Assembly (NCBI RefSeq): GCF_029213205.1
Contig: NZ_JARGNH010000009.1
Location: 62,001 to 126,000 of the forward strand
Source: Pseudooceanicola sp.
Lineage (GTDB): Bacteria; Pseudomonadota; Alphaproteobacteria; Rhodobacterales; Rhodobacteraceae
Length of the DNA stretch: 64,000 nucleotides
Direction of reading: 5' to 3'
The position numbers and the translations under genes were made by a program. The notes under the pieces were generated by a model, which had not been told where the DNA came from, ran no database searches, and saw only the letters and a list, made by a program, of their open reading frames with translations. Each line of letters begins with the position of its first letter. Within the stretch, counting starts at the first letter, position 1. Of this stretch, positions 25,426 through 34,163 are shown in pieces.

Positions 25426-26450
25426 TCGGCAAAGCCGCGTTGCCGCTCGATCGCGCGCAACTTTTCCGTCGCCGCCTCCAGCACCGGGCAGGGCACGCCG
25501 CGCGCCCGCGCCAGCGCCACGGTGGCACCAAAGATCGGCTCCACCTCCATCGGGCGGCCCTTTTCCAGATCCTGCAGGGTCGAGGGTTTGAAGCCCGGAT
25601 CCCGCGCCGCCAGCTCCAGCCGTTTTTCGGTGGTCATCCGGATCTCGGCACCCTCGGCCTTGGCCAGGGCGCGGACCTCTTCCATGATCGCGGCGGCCTG
25701 CTGGCGCAGCGTTGGATCGGCCATGATTTCCGCCTGGGTCAGCCCGGACAGGGCGGCGACCGAATTCAGCGCGCAATTGCTGAACAGCTTGGAAAACAGC
25801 GAATTCTGGAACGGTTCGGTCTCGCGGATGGTCAGCCCGGCGTCCCGCAGCAGCTGGGCCAGGCGTTCGACATCCTCGCGCGGCTGGCCGGGCAGGCGGC
25901 CAAGGTCGAGATAACCGTCAATCTCGACCTGGATCAGCCCCGGTTCTGGCACCGAAGCGCCCATATAAGCAATCGCGCCAATCGCCCGTTCGGCGCCGAC
26001 CAGCCGCCACAGGCGGCCCTTTGGATCGACCTCGGGTGCGCCCTGGACCCCGCCCTTGCCATCGGGCAGCGGATACCACCAGGGCAGCCCGTTGACCACC
26101 GGCACGATCCGCCCGTGCGAGGCCAGCAGCGTTGCCAGCTTGCCCGCCATCGCCGGAATCTGATGGCCCTTCAGAGCGGTGATCACGACATCCTGCGGCG
26201 GCAGCTCGGCGGGGTTTTCGACCGCCGTGACCGGGATCGCTATCGGTTCGGGATGCACTGGGGTTTTCAGCCGCAGCCCGTAGTCGCGGATCGCCTGCAA
26301 ATGCGCGCCCCGCGCGATGACCGAGATCTTGCCCAGCCCGTGATCCCGCGCCATTGCCAGCCGTGCGGCGATGGTGCCGCCAATCGCGCCGGGCCCGACG
26401 ACGCAGACATTGAGATTTCCAGGCGGCAGCGGTGGCAGGGTGTTGGACAT
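25422..26450 (-). CDS. 2-dehydropantoate 2-reductase (ApbA/PanE) family protein
   Basis: A 342-residue NADP-dependent reductase of the ketopantoate reductase fold. The N-terminal VCVVGPGAIGGTIAARLA (about residues 14-31) is the Rossmann motif; the C-terminal domain contains the helix KLFSNCALNSVAAL with the family's catalytic-lysine/Asn region, and EVRALAKAEGA. Several paralogues of panE occur in catabolic clusters with 2-hydroxyacid substrates, so pantothenate synthesis should not be assumed. It is convergent with the AA_synth gene, overlapping by 4 bp. Confidence 0.87.
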   Translation of the reverse strand: MSNTLPPLPPGNLNVCVVGPGAIGGTIAARLAMARDHGLGKISVIARGAHLQAIRDYGLRLKTPVHPEPIAIPVTAVENPAELPPQDVVITALKGHQIPAMAGKLATLLASHGRIVPVVNGLPWWYPLPDGKGGVQGAPEVDPKGRLWRLVGAERAIGAIAYMGASVPEPGLIQVEIDGYLDLGRLPGQPREDVERLAQLLRDAGLTIRETEPFQNSLFSKLFSNCALNSVAALSGLTQAEIMADPTLRQQAAAIMEEVRALAKAEGAEIRMTTEKRLELAARDPGFKPSTLQDLEKGRPMEVEPIFGATVALARARGVPCPVLEAATEKLRAIERQRGFAD

Positions 26451-26568
26451 CGGCGGGCCTTTCCTGGCAGTTGCGGGTGGCGGCACGATCCGCAGCGGGC
26501 CGCACCGGTTGCGACGATAGGCAGTGGCTGCGCTGCGGGCAACCGCCAAGCGCGGCACCCGCCCCCGG

Positions 26569-26597
26569 TTTACAACGCCCCGACCGCTTGCTAAATC
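26569..26597 (+). promoter_or_regulatory. candidate trpEG promoter
   Basis: TTTACA (26569) and TAAATC (26592) are separated by 17 bp, in an AT-richer island upstream of trpEG. The predicted transcript start near 26604 would leave a 145-base leader containing the small Trp-bearing frame at 26626. Confidence 0.4.
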
Positions 26598-26625
26598 GGG
26601 TCAGCCTGCAACGGAGCTCTGCCGC

Positions 26626-26691
26626 ATGTGCAATCAGCGATGGCCAAGCCGGATCGAAGCAGGGCGATGGCGCGCGCCGTCGTCCGTCTGA
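26626..26691 (+). CDS. possible trp leader peptide
   Basis: A 21-codon frame MCNQRWPSRIEAGRWRAPSS + V, with two Trp codons, a GGAG site 9 bases before ATG and a position about 20 bases after the predicted transcript start. Fused trpE(G) genes of rhizobia are controlled by a Trp-rich leader peptide. Against this: the two Trp codons are nine codons apart, and no clear U-tailed terminator follows. Confidence 0.25.
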   Translation: MCNQRWPSRIEAGRWRAPSSV

Positions 26692-26748
26692 TACTTGCCC
26701 GGCAACCGAGGGCGCCCCGGCGCACCCGACACATGAGAATCCAAACCA

Positions 26749-28905
26749 ATGACTGACCTGACCTTTGTGACCAAGGGTGGCGTGACAATTGCGCGCCGCG
26801 AAACCGAAGCGCGTTATCTGGCCGCCGCCGAAGAGTTGGCCGAACGGCTCGACTCCCGTCTCGGCGCGCTGTTTTCGTCGAACTACGAATACCCGGGGCG
26901 CTATACCCGCTGGGAATTCGGCTTTGCCGAACCGCCGCTGATGATCGAGGCGCGGGGCCGCGAGATGGCGATCCGGGCGCTGAACCCGCGCGGTGAGGTG
27001 CTGGTGCAGCTGCTGCGCCCGACCCTGGAACCGCTCGACGCGCTGTCGTCAGTGCGCGACTCCGCCGACGGGCTGGCGCTGACCATCCGCACCCCCGACC
27101 GGGTCTATAACGAAGAGGAACGTTCGCGCGCGCCCTCGGTGTTTTCGGTGCTGCGGGCGATCACCGATCTGTTCCATGCCGAAGAGGACAGCCACCTCGG
27201 CCTCTACGGCGCCTTTGGCTATGATCTGGCGTTTCAATTCGAACCGATCGAATTGAAACTGAAACGCCCCGATGATCAACGCGATCTGGTGCTGTTCCTG
27301 ATCGACAGCCTGCTGGTGACCGATCACTATTCGACCCGGTCCTACACGCTGTCCTATGAGTTTTCCAAGGACGGGCTGAGCACCCAGGGCCTGCCCGGCG
27401 GCGGCCCCAATGATCCCTTTGTCAAAGGCCCGTCCGAGGTGCCGCGCGGCGATCATGTGCCCGGCGAATACGCCAAGCTGGTGACTGAGGCGAAGAAGAG
27501 CTTTCGCCGCGGCGATCTTTTTGAGGTGGTGCCGGGACAGGTGTTTTATGAACCCTGCAAGGATGCGCCCTCTGCGATCTTCAAGCGGCTGAAAAAGATC
27601 AACCCGGCGCCCTTTGGTTTCATCATGAACCTCGGCGCGCAGGAATATCTGGTCGGCGCTTCCCCGGAAATGTTTGTGCGGGTCACCGGGCGGCGGGTGG
27701 AAACCTGCCCGATTTCCGGCACCATCAAACGCGGGGCCGATGCGATCGAGGATTCCGAACAGATCCTGAAGCTGCTGCAGTCCAAGAAGGACGAGAGCGA
27801 GTTGACGATGTGCTCGGATGTCGATCGCAATGACAAATCCCGGGTCTGCGAACCCGGCTCGGTCCGGGTGATCGGACGTCGGCAGATCGAGATGTATAGC
27901 CGCCTGATCCACACCGTCGATCATATCGAGGGGCGGCTGCGCGAGGGCATGGATGCCTTTGACGCCTTTCTGTCGCATGCCTGGGCGGTGACGGTGACCG
28001 GGGCGCCAAAGCTCTGGGCGATGCGGTTCATCGAGGCGCATGAAAAATCGACGCGGTTCTGGTATGGCGGCGCGGTCGGGGCGATCGGCTTTGACGGCGA
28101 TATGAACACCGGGCTGACCCTGCGCACCATTCGGATCAAGGATGGCGTCGCCGAGGTCCGCGCCGGGGCGACCCTGCTGAACGACAGCGACCCGAACGAG
28201 GAAGAGGCCGAGACCGAGCTGAAAGCCAGCGCCATGCGGGCGGCAATTCGTGGCGATGTCACGGGTAATGCTGCTGGCGGCGACGGCTGGCGGCTGCCGG
28301 TCGGGCAGGGGCGACGGGTGCTGCTGGTCGATCACGAGGACAGCTTCGTGCACACTCTGGCGAATTATTTCCGCCAGACCGGGGCCGAGGTTCTGACCAC
28401 GCGAACACCGGTTTCGGATCAGGTGTTTGACGACTTTCACCCCGATCTGGTGGTGCTGTCGCCAGGCCCGGGCAACCCGGCGGATTTCGATTGCCGCACC
28501 ACCATCGGCAAAGTGCTGGCCCGAGACCTGCCGCTGTTCGGTGTCTGCCTGGGGCTGCAGGCGATTGCCGATTATTTCGGCGCGACGCTAGAGCAACTGG
28601 ATGAGCCGATGCACGGCAAACCCTCGCGGGTGCGGGTGCTCCACCCCGGGGTGGTCTTTGCCGGTCTGCCGGAGGCGGTGACCATCGGGCGCTATCATTC
28701 CCTGCACGCCCGGCGCGAGACAATTCCGGATGACATGATCGTGACTGCCATCACCGAGGACAATGTGGTGATGGGACTCGAACATCGAAACCGCGCAATC
28801 GCGGCCGTGCAATTCCATCCCGAAAGTATCATGTCCTTGGGCCAAGATGCTGGTATTCGGATGATCGAAAATGTGGTCAGCCGATTGTGCGCCAAGCCGG
28901 TTTGA
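26749..28905 (+). CDS. trpE(G): anthranilate synthase, fused components I and II
   Basis: A 718-residue fusion converting chorismate and glutamine to anthranilate, the first step of tryptophan synthesis. Residues 1 to about 505 are the TrpE chorismate-binding part, ending in the typical [17 protein letters not shown] and [20 protein letters not shown] blocks. A short linker leads to the TrpG amidotransferase from about residue 522 ([10 protein letters not shown]), with nucleophile C600 in FGVCLGLQ and the His/Glu pair in QFHPES. Fusions of this kind are known in rhizobia, Azospirillum and other alphaproteobacteria. The gene stands alone here, with a terminator-like repeat after it. Confidence 0.96.
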   Translation: MTDLTFVTKGGVTIARRETEARYLAAAEELAERLDSRLGALFSSNYEYPGRYTRWEFGFAEPPLMIEARGREMAIRALNPRGEVLVQLLRPTLEPLDALSSVRDSADGLALTIRTPDRVYNEEERSRAPSVFSVLRAITDLFHAEEDSHLGLYGAFGYDLAFQFEPIELKLKRPDDQRDLVLFLIDSLLVTDHYSTRSYTLSYEFSKDGLSTQGLPGGGPNDPFVKGPSEVPRGDHVPGEYAKLVTEAKKSFRRGDLFEVVPGQVFYEPCKDAPSAIFKRLKKINPAPFGFIMNLGAQEYLVGASPEMFVRVTGRRVETCPISGTIKRGADAIEDSEQILKLLQSKKDESELTMCSDVDRNDKSRVCEPGSVRVIGRRQIEMYSRLIHTVDHIEGRLREGMDAFDAFLSHAWAVTVTGAPKLWAMRFIEAHEKSTRFWYGGAVGAIGFDGDMNTGLTLRTIRIKDGVAEVRAGATLLNDSDPNEEEAETELKASAMRAAIRGDVTGNAAGGDGWRLPVGQGRRVLLVDHEDSFVHTLANYFRQTGAEVLTTRTPVSDQVFDDFHPDLVVLSPGPGNPADFDCRTTIGKVLARDLPLFGVCLGLQAIADYFGATLEQLDEPMHGKPSRVRVLHPGVVFAGLPEAVTIGRYHSLHARRETIPDDMIVTAITEDNVVMGLEHRNRAIAAVQFHPESIMSLGQDAGIRMIENVVSRLCAKPV

Positions 28906-28974
28906 GCCAGTGAAACAAGCGTATCATTGGGAAATTGTTCAGCGCTAACGGTCAATGGATTAATTGTCTTGGGT

Positions 28975-29010
28975 AAAGAAAGCGACGCCGACCGGTATCG
29001 CTTTCTTTAT
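28975..29010 (+). terminator. intrinsic terminator-like hairpin after trpEG
   Basis: Perfect 10-bp arms AAAGAAAGCG and CGCTTTCTTT with a 14-base loop; the 3' arm is pyrimidine/U-rich in the trpEG direction. Confidence 0.55.
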
Positions 29011-29016
29011 CGCCAT

Positions 29017-29042
29017 TTCGAATAATATCGCCATTATTCGAA
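29017..29042. promoter_or_regulatory. inverted repeat upstream of the H-NS-like gene
   Basis: Perfect 10-bp arms TTCGAATAAT and ATTATTCGAA with a 6-base spacer, in an AT-rich block about 160 bp upstream of the H-NS-like start. It may be an operator, or an AT-rich autoregulatory site as expected for H-NS-type genes. Confidence 0.4.
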
Positions 29043-29087
29043 CTTAATTTTTCTATTGGATAACTCCGGATTTGGCGGCGTTCGCCG

Positions 29088-29116
29088 TTGACACAAATTA
29101 GCCCATTGACTTATGC
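29088..29116 (+). promoter_or_regulatory. candidate promoter of the H-NS-like gene
   Basis: TTGACA at 29088 and TTATGC at 29111 with a 17-bp spacer. The transcript would start near 29123, leaving a leader of about 75 bases with a GAGGAAA-type ribosome site before the ATG at 29198. Confidence 0.4.
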
Positions 29117-29197
29117 GGCTCTCCATGGGCAGTAACCTGTCTGGGTATGGCAACAATTCGGTCCAATGTGGCCGTACGTTTGAGGAAATGGTAACGA

Positions 29198-29515
29198 ATG
29201 AAAATTGACCTGGAAAATATTTCTCTGGATGAGCTGAAGGCACTTCGCAAGGATGTGGAGACCGCTATTCGCAACTTTCAGGATCGCGAACGCAAGAAGG
29301 CGTTGGACGCATTGGAAGAAAAGGCGCGTGAACTTGGCTATTCGCTGTCTGATCTGACTGGCTCTGGCGCCAAGACACGCAAGGTGAACCCGGCCAAGTA
29401 CCGTCATTCCGACGATCCCAACAAAACCTGGAGCGGCCGTGGCCGTCAGCCGGGTTGGATCAAGGAGATCCTGGCCAATGGTGGCAACCTGGACGATTAC
29501 CTGATCCGCAAGTGA
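29198..29515 (+). CDS. H-NS/HvrA-family DNA-binding protein
   Basis: A 105-residue small nucleoid protein. Residues 1-60 are charged and helical (oligomerisation coiled coil, IRNFQDRERKKALDALEEKA), and the C-terminal domain contains YRHSDDPNKTWSGRGRQPGW, the H-NS family DNA-binding motif; GRGRQP contacts the minor groove of AT-rich DNA. In Rhodobacter the homologue HvrA/Spb adjusts photosynthesis and nitrogen-fixation genes. The upstream region is markedly AT-rich for this genome, consistent with autoregulation. Confidence 0.93.
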   Translation: MKIDLENISLDELKALRKDVETAIRNFQDRERKKALDALEEKARELGYSLSDLTGSGAKTRKVNPAKYRHSDDPNKTWSGRGRQPGWIKEILANGGNLDDYLIRK

Positions 29516-29537
29516 TCGCCTTTAAGTGATCGCCTTT
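29510..29537. repeat. 14-bp tandem duplication over the H-NS-like stop codon
   Basis: AAGTGATCGCCTTT occurs twice in exact tandem; the first copy carries the last codon and TGA stop of the H-NS-like gene. A strong hairpin follows directly. Confidence 0.6.
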
Positions 29538-29566
29538 CCAGCGCGCCCGTGATCGGGCGCGCTGGA
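29537..29566. terminator. strong hairpin between convergent genes
   Basis: Perfect 12-bp arms (TCCAGCGCGCCC and its complement) with a 6-base loop, between the convergent H-NS-like and thioesterase genes. There is no U-run on either side; it could terminate both transcripts or stabilise their 3' ends. Confidence 0.5.
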
Positions 29567-29574
29567 CAGGGGGG

Positions 29575-30039
29575 CTATTTGCGAATGCCCATCGTGCGTC
29601 CGACCCAATCGGGCACTGGCGATTGGGAATGCTCTGCCAGCATCGCCTGCAACGCCGCCAGCACCGGCGCCGGATAGGGCGCGACCCTTGGGCCGGATTG
29701 GTCGATATGCAGGCTGATCCCCTCACCGGTGGCCGACAGCCAGCCGTCGCTGTGATACAGCTCCTGACAGAAGTGATAGGCCTTGGGCCCGACGTCGAGC
29801 AGCCGAAAGGTGGAATAGACGCTGGCATCGGGTGGCAATTCGCGCAGGTAGCGAATGTGGAATTCGCCGGAAAAGGTGGTAAAGCCACTGCTCCGGGCAT
29901 AGTCGATACCCAGGCCGACACTGTCCTGAACCGCATCCACCCCCCAATCGAACAACACGCCGTAATAGGCCATATTGAGATGGCCGTTGTGATCGATCCA
30001 CTCGGGTTTCAGGGTTTGTGTGGCGCTTTGAATGCTCAT
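29575..30039 (-). CDS. thioesterase-like hotdog protein (second of a tandem pair)
   Basis: A 154-residue single hotdog-domain protein. EWIDHNGHLNMAYYGVLFDWG near the N-terminus contains the acidic and His residues of the 4-hydroxybenzoyl-CoA thioesterase/FcbC class, and FSGEFHIRYLRELP follows. The end WVGRTMGIR matches the paralogue upstream. The start at 30039 overlaps the upstream gene's stop (TGATG), so the two are coupled and probably form a heteromer or act in sequence on acyl-CoA thioesters. The natural substrate is unknown; carnitine catabolism thioesterases look similar. Confidence 0.85.
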   Translation of the reverse strand: MSIQSATQTLKPEWIDHNGHLNMAYYGVLFDWGVDAVQDSVGLGIDYARSSGFTTFSGEFHIRYLRELPPDASVYSTFRLLDVGPKAYHFCQELYHSDGWLSATGEGISLHIDQSGPRVAPYPAPVLAALQAMLAEHSQSPVPDWVGRTMGIRK

Positions 30040-30545
30040 CAGCGGAGTCCCATCTTGCGCCCGACCCAATCGGGCCGTGGCAATTGTGCCTGTTCTTTTT
30101 GCAACGCCTGCAGTCGTGCCAATATTTCCGGCAGATAGGGGGCGACGCGCGGGCCATTGGTATCGATATTCAGGCTGATCTTTTCCGACGTCGCCACCAA
30201 CCTGCCGTCACCGCGCAGCAGTTCCTGGGCAAAGTGAAACGATTTCGGCCCGACATCCAGCAGGCGAAAGCTGCAGCGCACCCGGTCGCCCAATCTCAAT
30301 TCGCTGAAATAGCGCACCCAGAATTCACCGGCAAAAGTGGTGCGTTGATACTGGGCGCGATAGGCGGGGCCAAAGCCTATCCGGCGAAACACATGGCTGC
30401 TGCCCTTGTCGAACAGCACCCCGTAAAACGCCCTGTTCATATGCCCGCTGTGATCGATCCATTCCGGCAGCACTGCCATCGGTGGCGACAGATCCGGTGG
30501 CGACAGATCCGGCGCATCGATTTCGGGCGGCGCGGCAGTGATCAT
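30039..30545 (-). CDS. thioesterase-like hotdog protein (first of a tandem pair)
   Basis: A 168-residue hotdog protein, clearly paralogous to the downstream one: EWIDHSGHMNRAFYGVLFD, TFAGEFWVRYFSEL and a C-terminal WVGRKMGLR. It has an extra N-terminal tail of about 25 residues containing a duplicated DLSPP, produced by a perfect 15-bp tandem repeat at 30481-30510. The ATG at 30545 overlaps the rhodanese stop (ATGA), so rhodanese and both thioesterases form one operon. Confidence 0.85.
   Translation of the reverse strand: MITAAPPEIDAPDLSPPDLSPPMAVLPEWIDHSGHMNRAFYGVLFDKGSSHVFRRIGFGPAYRAQYQRTTFAGEFWVRYFSELRLGDRVRCSFRLLDVGPKSFHFAQELLRGDGRLVATSEKISLNIDTNGPRVAPYLPEILARLQALQKEQAQLPRPDWVGRKMGLR
30481..30510. 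repeat. 15-bp in-frame tandem duplication in a thioesterase gene
   Basis: GGTGGCGACAGATCC occurs twice in exact tandem and encodes a doubled DLSPP in the N-terminal tail of the thioesterase-like protein. Confidence 0.75.
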
Positions 30546-30931
30546 TTCGGCTTGCGCTCGGCAATGTCGAGGCCCGCGGCTTTCCAGGCGCCGAAGCCGC
30601 CGGTCAGGTTCACCGCCTTCAGCCCCATCTCCTGGGCGACCTTGGTGGCCAGCAATGAGCGCCAGCCGCTGGCGCAATAGAACACGAATGTCTTGTCCTC
30701 GGCAAAATAGGGCTTGTGATAGGGGCTGGCCGGGTCAATCCAGAATTCCAGCATCCCGCGGGGTGCGTGTTTGGCGCCGGGCACCATGCCGTCACGCTCC
30801 AATTCGCGCACGTCGCGGATATCGACAAAGACGGTGTTTTCATCCGCCAGCTTTGGCTGTGCCGCCTCCGGCGCCCAATTGGTTACCTGCGCCTCGGCGC
30901 GTTCCATAAGATCCTTGATTCCGAGTGCCAT
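30542..30931 (-). CDS. rhodanese-like sulfurtransferase domain protein
   Basis: A 129-residue single rhodanese domain. VFVDIRDVRELERDGMVPGA is the substrate-binding N-half, and FVFYCASGWRS carries the active-site cysteine that takes a persulfide from thiosulfate or a protein donor. The C-terminal GLKAVNLTGGFGAWKAAG is standard. It leads an operon with two hotdog thioesterases by ATGA overlap; a role in thioester/sulfur chemistry is suggested by context only. Confidence 0.92.
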   Translation of the reverse strand: MALGIKDLMERAEAQVTNWAPEAAQPKLADENTVFVDIRDVRELERDGMVPGAKHAPRGMLEFWIDPASPYHKPYFAEDKTFVFYCASGWRSLLATKVAQEMGLKAVNLTGGFGAWKAAGLDIAERKPK

Positions 30932-30998
30932 GTGTCTGCCTTTCCTGTTGCGTGCCGAACCTGCCGCGTGACGGCGGCAAGGGCAAGAGGGCGGCAGG

Positions 30999-31221
30999 CT
31001 ATTCGCCTAGGGCTGCACGAATGTGGTCGCGCAGGGTGGTGGCCTTTGGGTGGCAATAGGCGGCGGCGTCGGGGTCATAGACCTCCGGCGCGACCTCGGC
31101 GTTGTTCGGGGCCCGGTGCAGGCGGTGGCCATCGCCATGTCTTGATGGTCAGCACCCGTCCGGTCAGCGACAGATAGCGTTGTGCTGCCGCGCAATTGAG
31201 TGGCACGCAATCACGGGTCTG
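30999..31221 (-). pseudogene. possible frameshifted remnant of a small unknown gene
   Basis: The 320-bp stretch between the rhodanese and gatB holds no intact gene. On the minus strand, TRDCVPLNCAAAQRYLSLTG and RVLTIK read in one frame, and GDGHRLHRAPNNAEVAPEVY followed by DPDAAAYCHPKATTLRDHIR and AALGE plus stop in the +1 frame; the switch is near 31138. Both parts have coding-like codon use, so a single-base change may have broken a gene of about 70 codons. No family is recognised. Confidence 0.35.
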
Positions 31222-31251
31222 TTTGCTGGGCGAGCCAATGCCCGCCCGCCC

Positions 31252-32763
31252 TTACAGCCCGAGTTTCGCCGTCACCAGCGCGTTGACTGCCGCCGGGTTG
31301 GCCTTGCCGCCTGTCGCCTTCATCACCTGGCCGACGAACCAGCCGGCCAGTTTCGGGTTCTGCTTGGCCTTTTCCACCTGCGCCGGGTTGGCGGCGATGA
31401 CCTCGTCCACCGCGGCCTCGATCGCGCCGGTGTCGGTGACTTGGGTCATCCCTTCCGTGGCCACGATTTCCTCCGGCGCACGGCCCGAAGTATAGGCGAT
31501 TTCAAAGACATCCTTGGCGATCTTGCCGTTGATGTCACCGCTGGAAATCAGCCCGACGATCTGGCCCAGATAGTCCGGGCTGATCGGGCTGTCGGTGATG
31601 TCGTGATCTTCCTTCTTCAGCCGTCCGAACAACTCGTTGATCACCCAGTTGGCGGCCAGTTTGCCGTCGCGCCCCTCGGCGACCTTTTCAAAGAACGCCG
31701 CGCTTTCGGCATCGGCGGTCAGGACCGAGGCGTCGTATTCCGACAGGCCGAAATCGCTGACAAAGCGCGCCCGCTTTGCGTCCGGCAGTTCCGGCAGGCT
31801 GGCCTTGATATCGTTGACCCAGGCCTGTTCGATCTCAAGCGGCAGCAGATCGGGGCAGGGGAAATAGCGATAGTCATGCGCCTCTTCCTTGGAGCGCATC
31901 GAGCGGGTTTCGCCCTTGTCCGGGTCATAAAGCCGGGTTTCCTGCACGATCTCGCCGCCGGATTCCAGGATCTGGATTTGCCGGCGCGCTTCATGGTCAA
32001 TGGCTTGCTGGATGAAGCGCATCGAATTCATGTTCTTGATCTCGCAGCGGGTGCCCAGATGCGAGAAATCCTGCGTCGCCTGATATTTCTCATATTGGCC
32101 GGGTTGGCAGACCGAGACGTTCACATCTGCCCGCAGGTTGCCGTTCTGCATATTGCCGTCGCAGGTGCCCAGGTAGCGCAGGATCTGGCGCAGCTTGGTG
32201 ACATAGGCGGCGGCCTCTTCGGGGCCGCGAATATCGGGGCGGCTGACGATTTCCATCAGCGCCACGCCGGTGCGGTTGAGATCGACAAAGGACATGTTCG
32301 GATCCATGTCATGGATCGACTTGCCGGCGTCCTGTTCCAGGTGGATCCGTTCGACCCGCACCAGGCGGGCGACGCCGGGGCCCATGTCGACCAGGATTTC
32401 GCCCTCGCCGACAATCGGATGGTAGAGCTGACTGATCTGATAGCCCTGCGGCAGATCGGGGTAGAAGTAATTCTTGCGATCAAAGGCCGAGCGCAGGTTG
32501 ATTTCCGCGTTCAGCCCCAGCCCGGTGCGCACTGCCTGTTCAACGCAGAATTCGTTGATCACCGGCAACATCCCGGGCATCGCCGCGTCGACAAAGGCGA
32601 CGTTGGAATTGGGTTCGGCGCCGAATTCGGTGGAGGCGCCGGAAAACAGCTTGGCCTTTGAGGCGACCTGGGCGTGCACCTCAAGCCCGATCACCAATTC
32701 CCAATCGTGTTTCGCGCCTGCGATCACCTTTGGTTTCGGGGTCTCATAGCTGAGGTCCAGCAT
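31252..32763 (-). CDS. gatB: Asp-tRNA(Asn)/Glu-tRNA(Gln) amidotransferase subunit B
   Basis: A 503-residue GatB, the subunit that phosphorylates the carboxyl of misacylated Glu-tRNA(Gln) or Asp-tRNA(Asn) for amidation by GatA. Marks are [20 protein letters not shown] near the N-terminus, [15 protein letters not shown] and a C-terminal YqeY-like tail ([20 protein letters not shown]). Length is normal. gatA and gatC are not adjacent. Expected in alphaproteobacteria that lack GlnRS or AsnRS. Confidence 0.97.
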   Translation of the reverse strand: MLDLSYETPKPKVIAGAKHDWELVIGLEVHAQVASKAKLFSGASTEFGAEPNSNVAFVDAAMPGMLPVINEFCVEQAVRTGLGLNAEINLRSAFDRKNYFYPDLPQGYQISQLYHPIVGEGEILVDMGPGVARLVRVERIHLEQDAGKSIHDMDPNMSFVDLNRTGVALMEIVSRPDIRGPEEAAAYVTKLRQILRYLGTCDGNMQNGNLRADVNVSVCQPGQYEKYQATQDFSHLGTRCEIKNMNSMRFIQQAIDHEARRQIQILESGGEIVQETRLYDPDKGETRSMRSKEEAHDYRYFPCPDLLPLEIEQAWVNDIKASLPELPDAKRARFVSDFGLSEYDASVLTADAESAAFFEKVAEGRDGKLAANWVINELFGRLKKEDHDITDSPISPDYLGQIVGLISSGDINGKIAKDVFEIAYTSGRAPEEIVATEGMTQVTDTGAIEAAVDEVIAANPAQVEKAKQNPKLAGWFVGQVMKATGGKANPAAVNALVTAKLGL

Positions 32764-32828
32764 GGTGCATCCTTTCGGGCCGAGTGTCGATCAGCCTTCT
32801 AGGACAGGGTCAGCAGGGGAGCAAGGGC

Positions 32829-34163
32829 TCAGGCCGGGTTGCGCAGTTCGACGCCTCCGGGGGCAAAGGTCACGATCTGCCCGGCCTCGAGTTCCTGGTG
32901 GAAATGCCGCGAGATCAGTGACCGCGCCATCGCCTCGCCATCCTCGGCCAGATCTTCGACCGCCGGCAGGTTGGCAAAGGGTGACAATTGCGCCTCGGCC
33001 CAATGCCCGGGGTGCAATTCATGCAGCCGTTCGCGCACGATCGCGCCAAAGCTGTCGTTGATCTTTTTGCGGTTGCGGCGGGCCGTGGCGCTGATGTCAT
33101 CGGGGGCGCTGGTCGGGTCCATCACCACGCCGGCATGGGCGGCCATCAGATTGGTCACATGCTGGGTGCCGCGCCGGTCGAGAATGTCTTTTATCCCCTC
33201 GACATAGCGATCGATGTCCAGCCGGTCGGCGGCCTCGGGCACCGCCCGCAGCACGTCGAACCAGACCCAAGTATAGCCGCCGTCGCCCCAGATGTCCTCG
33301 ACCCGCTCGGCGGTTTCATGCGCCATCTCGTCAAGAATCTCGAAAGAGCCGAACCAGCGCGGCAGCAGCCGCAGGCCGAAATTGCGCAGGTGCCGGGGAT
33401 TGCCGGGATCGAGGTCGATCAGGTCTTCGAAATCGTCGCAGACCCGGTCCGGCGCATCCGGGATGCCAGAGAGCAGATCGCACCGCGCCTCGGCCAGCAG
33501 GGCGCTGCCCAGCTCGATGGCGCTGAACGGATCGAGGATCTCGGCGGCGCGGTTGAAATGATGGATGCAATTCGCGCCATCGCAGGGGGGGCGCGAGGTC
33601 GGACGGCGCGGGCCGAGGCTGGCCAGCCCCATATCCATATGCGCCTGTGCCACCACCACGGCGACGCCCCAGCATTCGGGATGATCATCCAGCGCCTCCT
33701 CCAGACCGGCCAGAACCGAAGCGTCGGGCTGGCCGCCCGCATGATAGGCGGCGGTGGCGGCGGTGACGAAATCCGAACGGGCGCCGAGCGACAGCAGCCT
33801 GGCATAGCTGGTGCCTTCGGTGGTGGTTTCGCGGTTCAAGTCGGTTTCGCGGGTCAGACGACCAAGGACATCCCACTGGTCCTGACGCACCAGAAACTGG
33901 CCTTTGCCGATATAGGTCTGGCGCAGGTAATCCTCCTGGCCGTCGGAATTGACCGGCAGGATCAGCCCACGGTCGCGGTGATGGCCAGCGGCCTTGCCAC
34001 GCGCCAGGCTCATCGCGAACTGGGCAAAACCCACCGCGTCGGTCTGGCTGCGCGAGGCCGGTTTGGGGGCGCCATGGTGACCTTTGGCCTTGGCCGAGCC
34101 GTCACGCGGGGTGCGGGACAGCTGCGAGGCGATCAGATCGGGCAGACGGGCAAAGCCGCGCAT
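32829..34163 (-). CDS. hypothetical protein, 444 residues
   Basis: I do not recognise this protein. It is soluble, acidic in its second half, with no signal peptide or membrane segment. The first 60 residues are basic and low in complexity. The middle is helical with repeat-like blocks (LEEALDDHPECWGVAVVVAQ, FNRAAEILDPFSAIELGSAL, FEDLIDLDPGNPRHLRNFGL) that look like degenerate TPR or SEL1-type helices. The ATG at 34163 is used because GGAG lies 7 bases upstream; further upstream residues are not coding-like. It lies 65 bp upstream of gatB on the same strand. Confidence 0.8.
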   Translation of the reverse strand: MRGFARLPDLIASQLSRTPRDGSAKAKGHHGAPKPASRSQTDAVGFAQFAMSLARGKAAGHHRDRGLILPVNSDGQEDYLRQTYIGKGQFLVRQDQWDVLGRLTRETDLNRETTTEGTSYARLLSLGARSDFVTAATAAYHAGGQPDASVLAGLEEALDDHPECWGVAVVVAQAHMDMGLASLGPRRPTSRPPCDGANCIHHFNRAAEILDPFSAIELGSALLAEARCDLLSGIPDAPDRVCDDFEDLIDLDPGNPRHLRNFGLRLLPRWFGSFEILDEMAHETAERVEDIWGDGGYTWVWFDVLRAVPEAADRLDIDRYVEGIKDILDRRGTQHVTNLMAAHAGVVMDPTSAPDDISATARRNRKKINDSFGAIVRERLHELHPGHWAEAQLSPFANLPAVEDLAEDGEAMARSLISRHFHQELEAGQIVTFAPGGVELRNPA

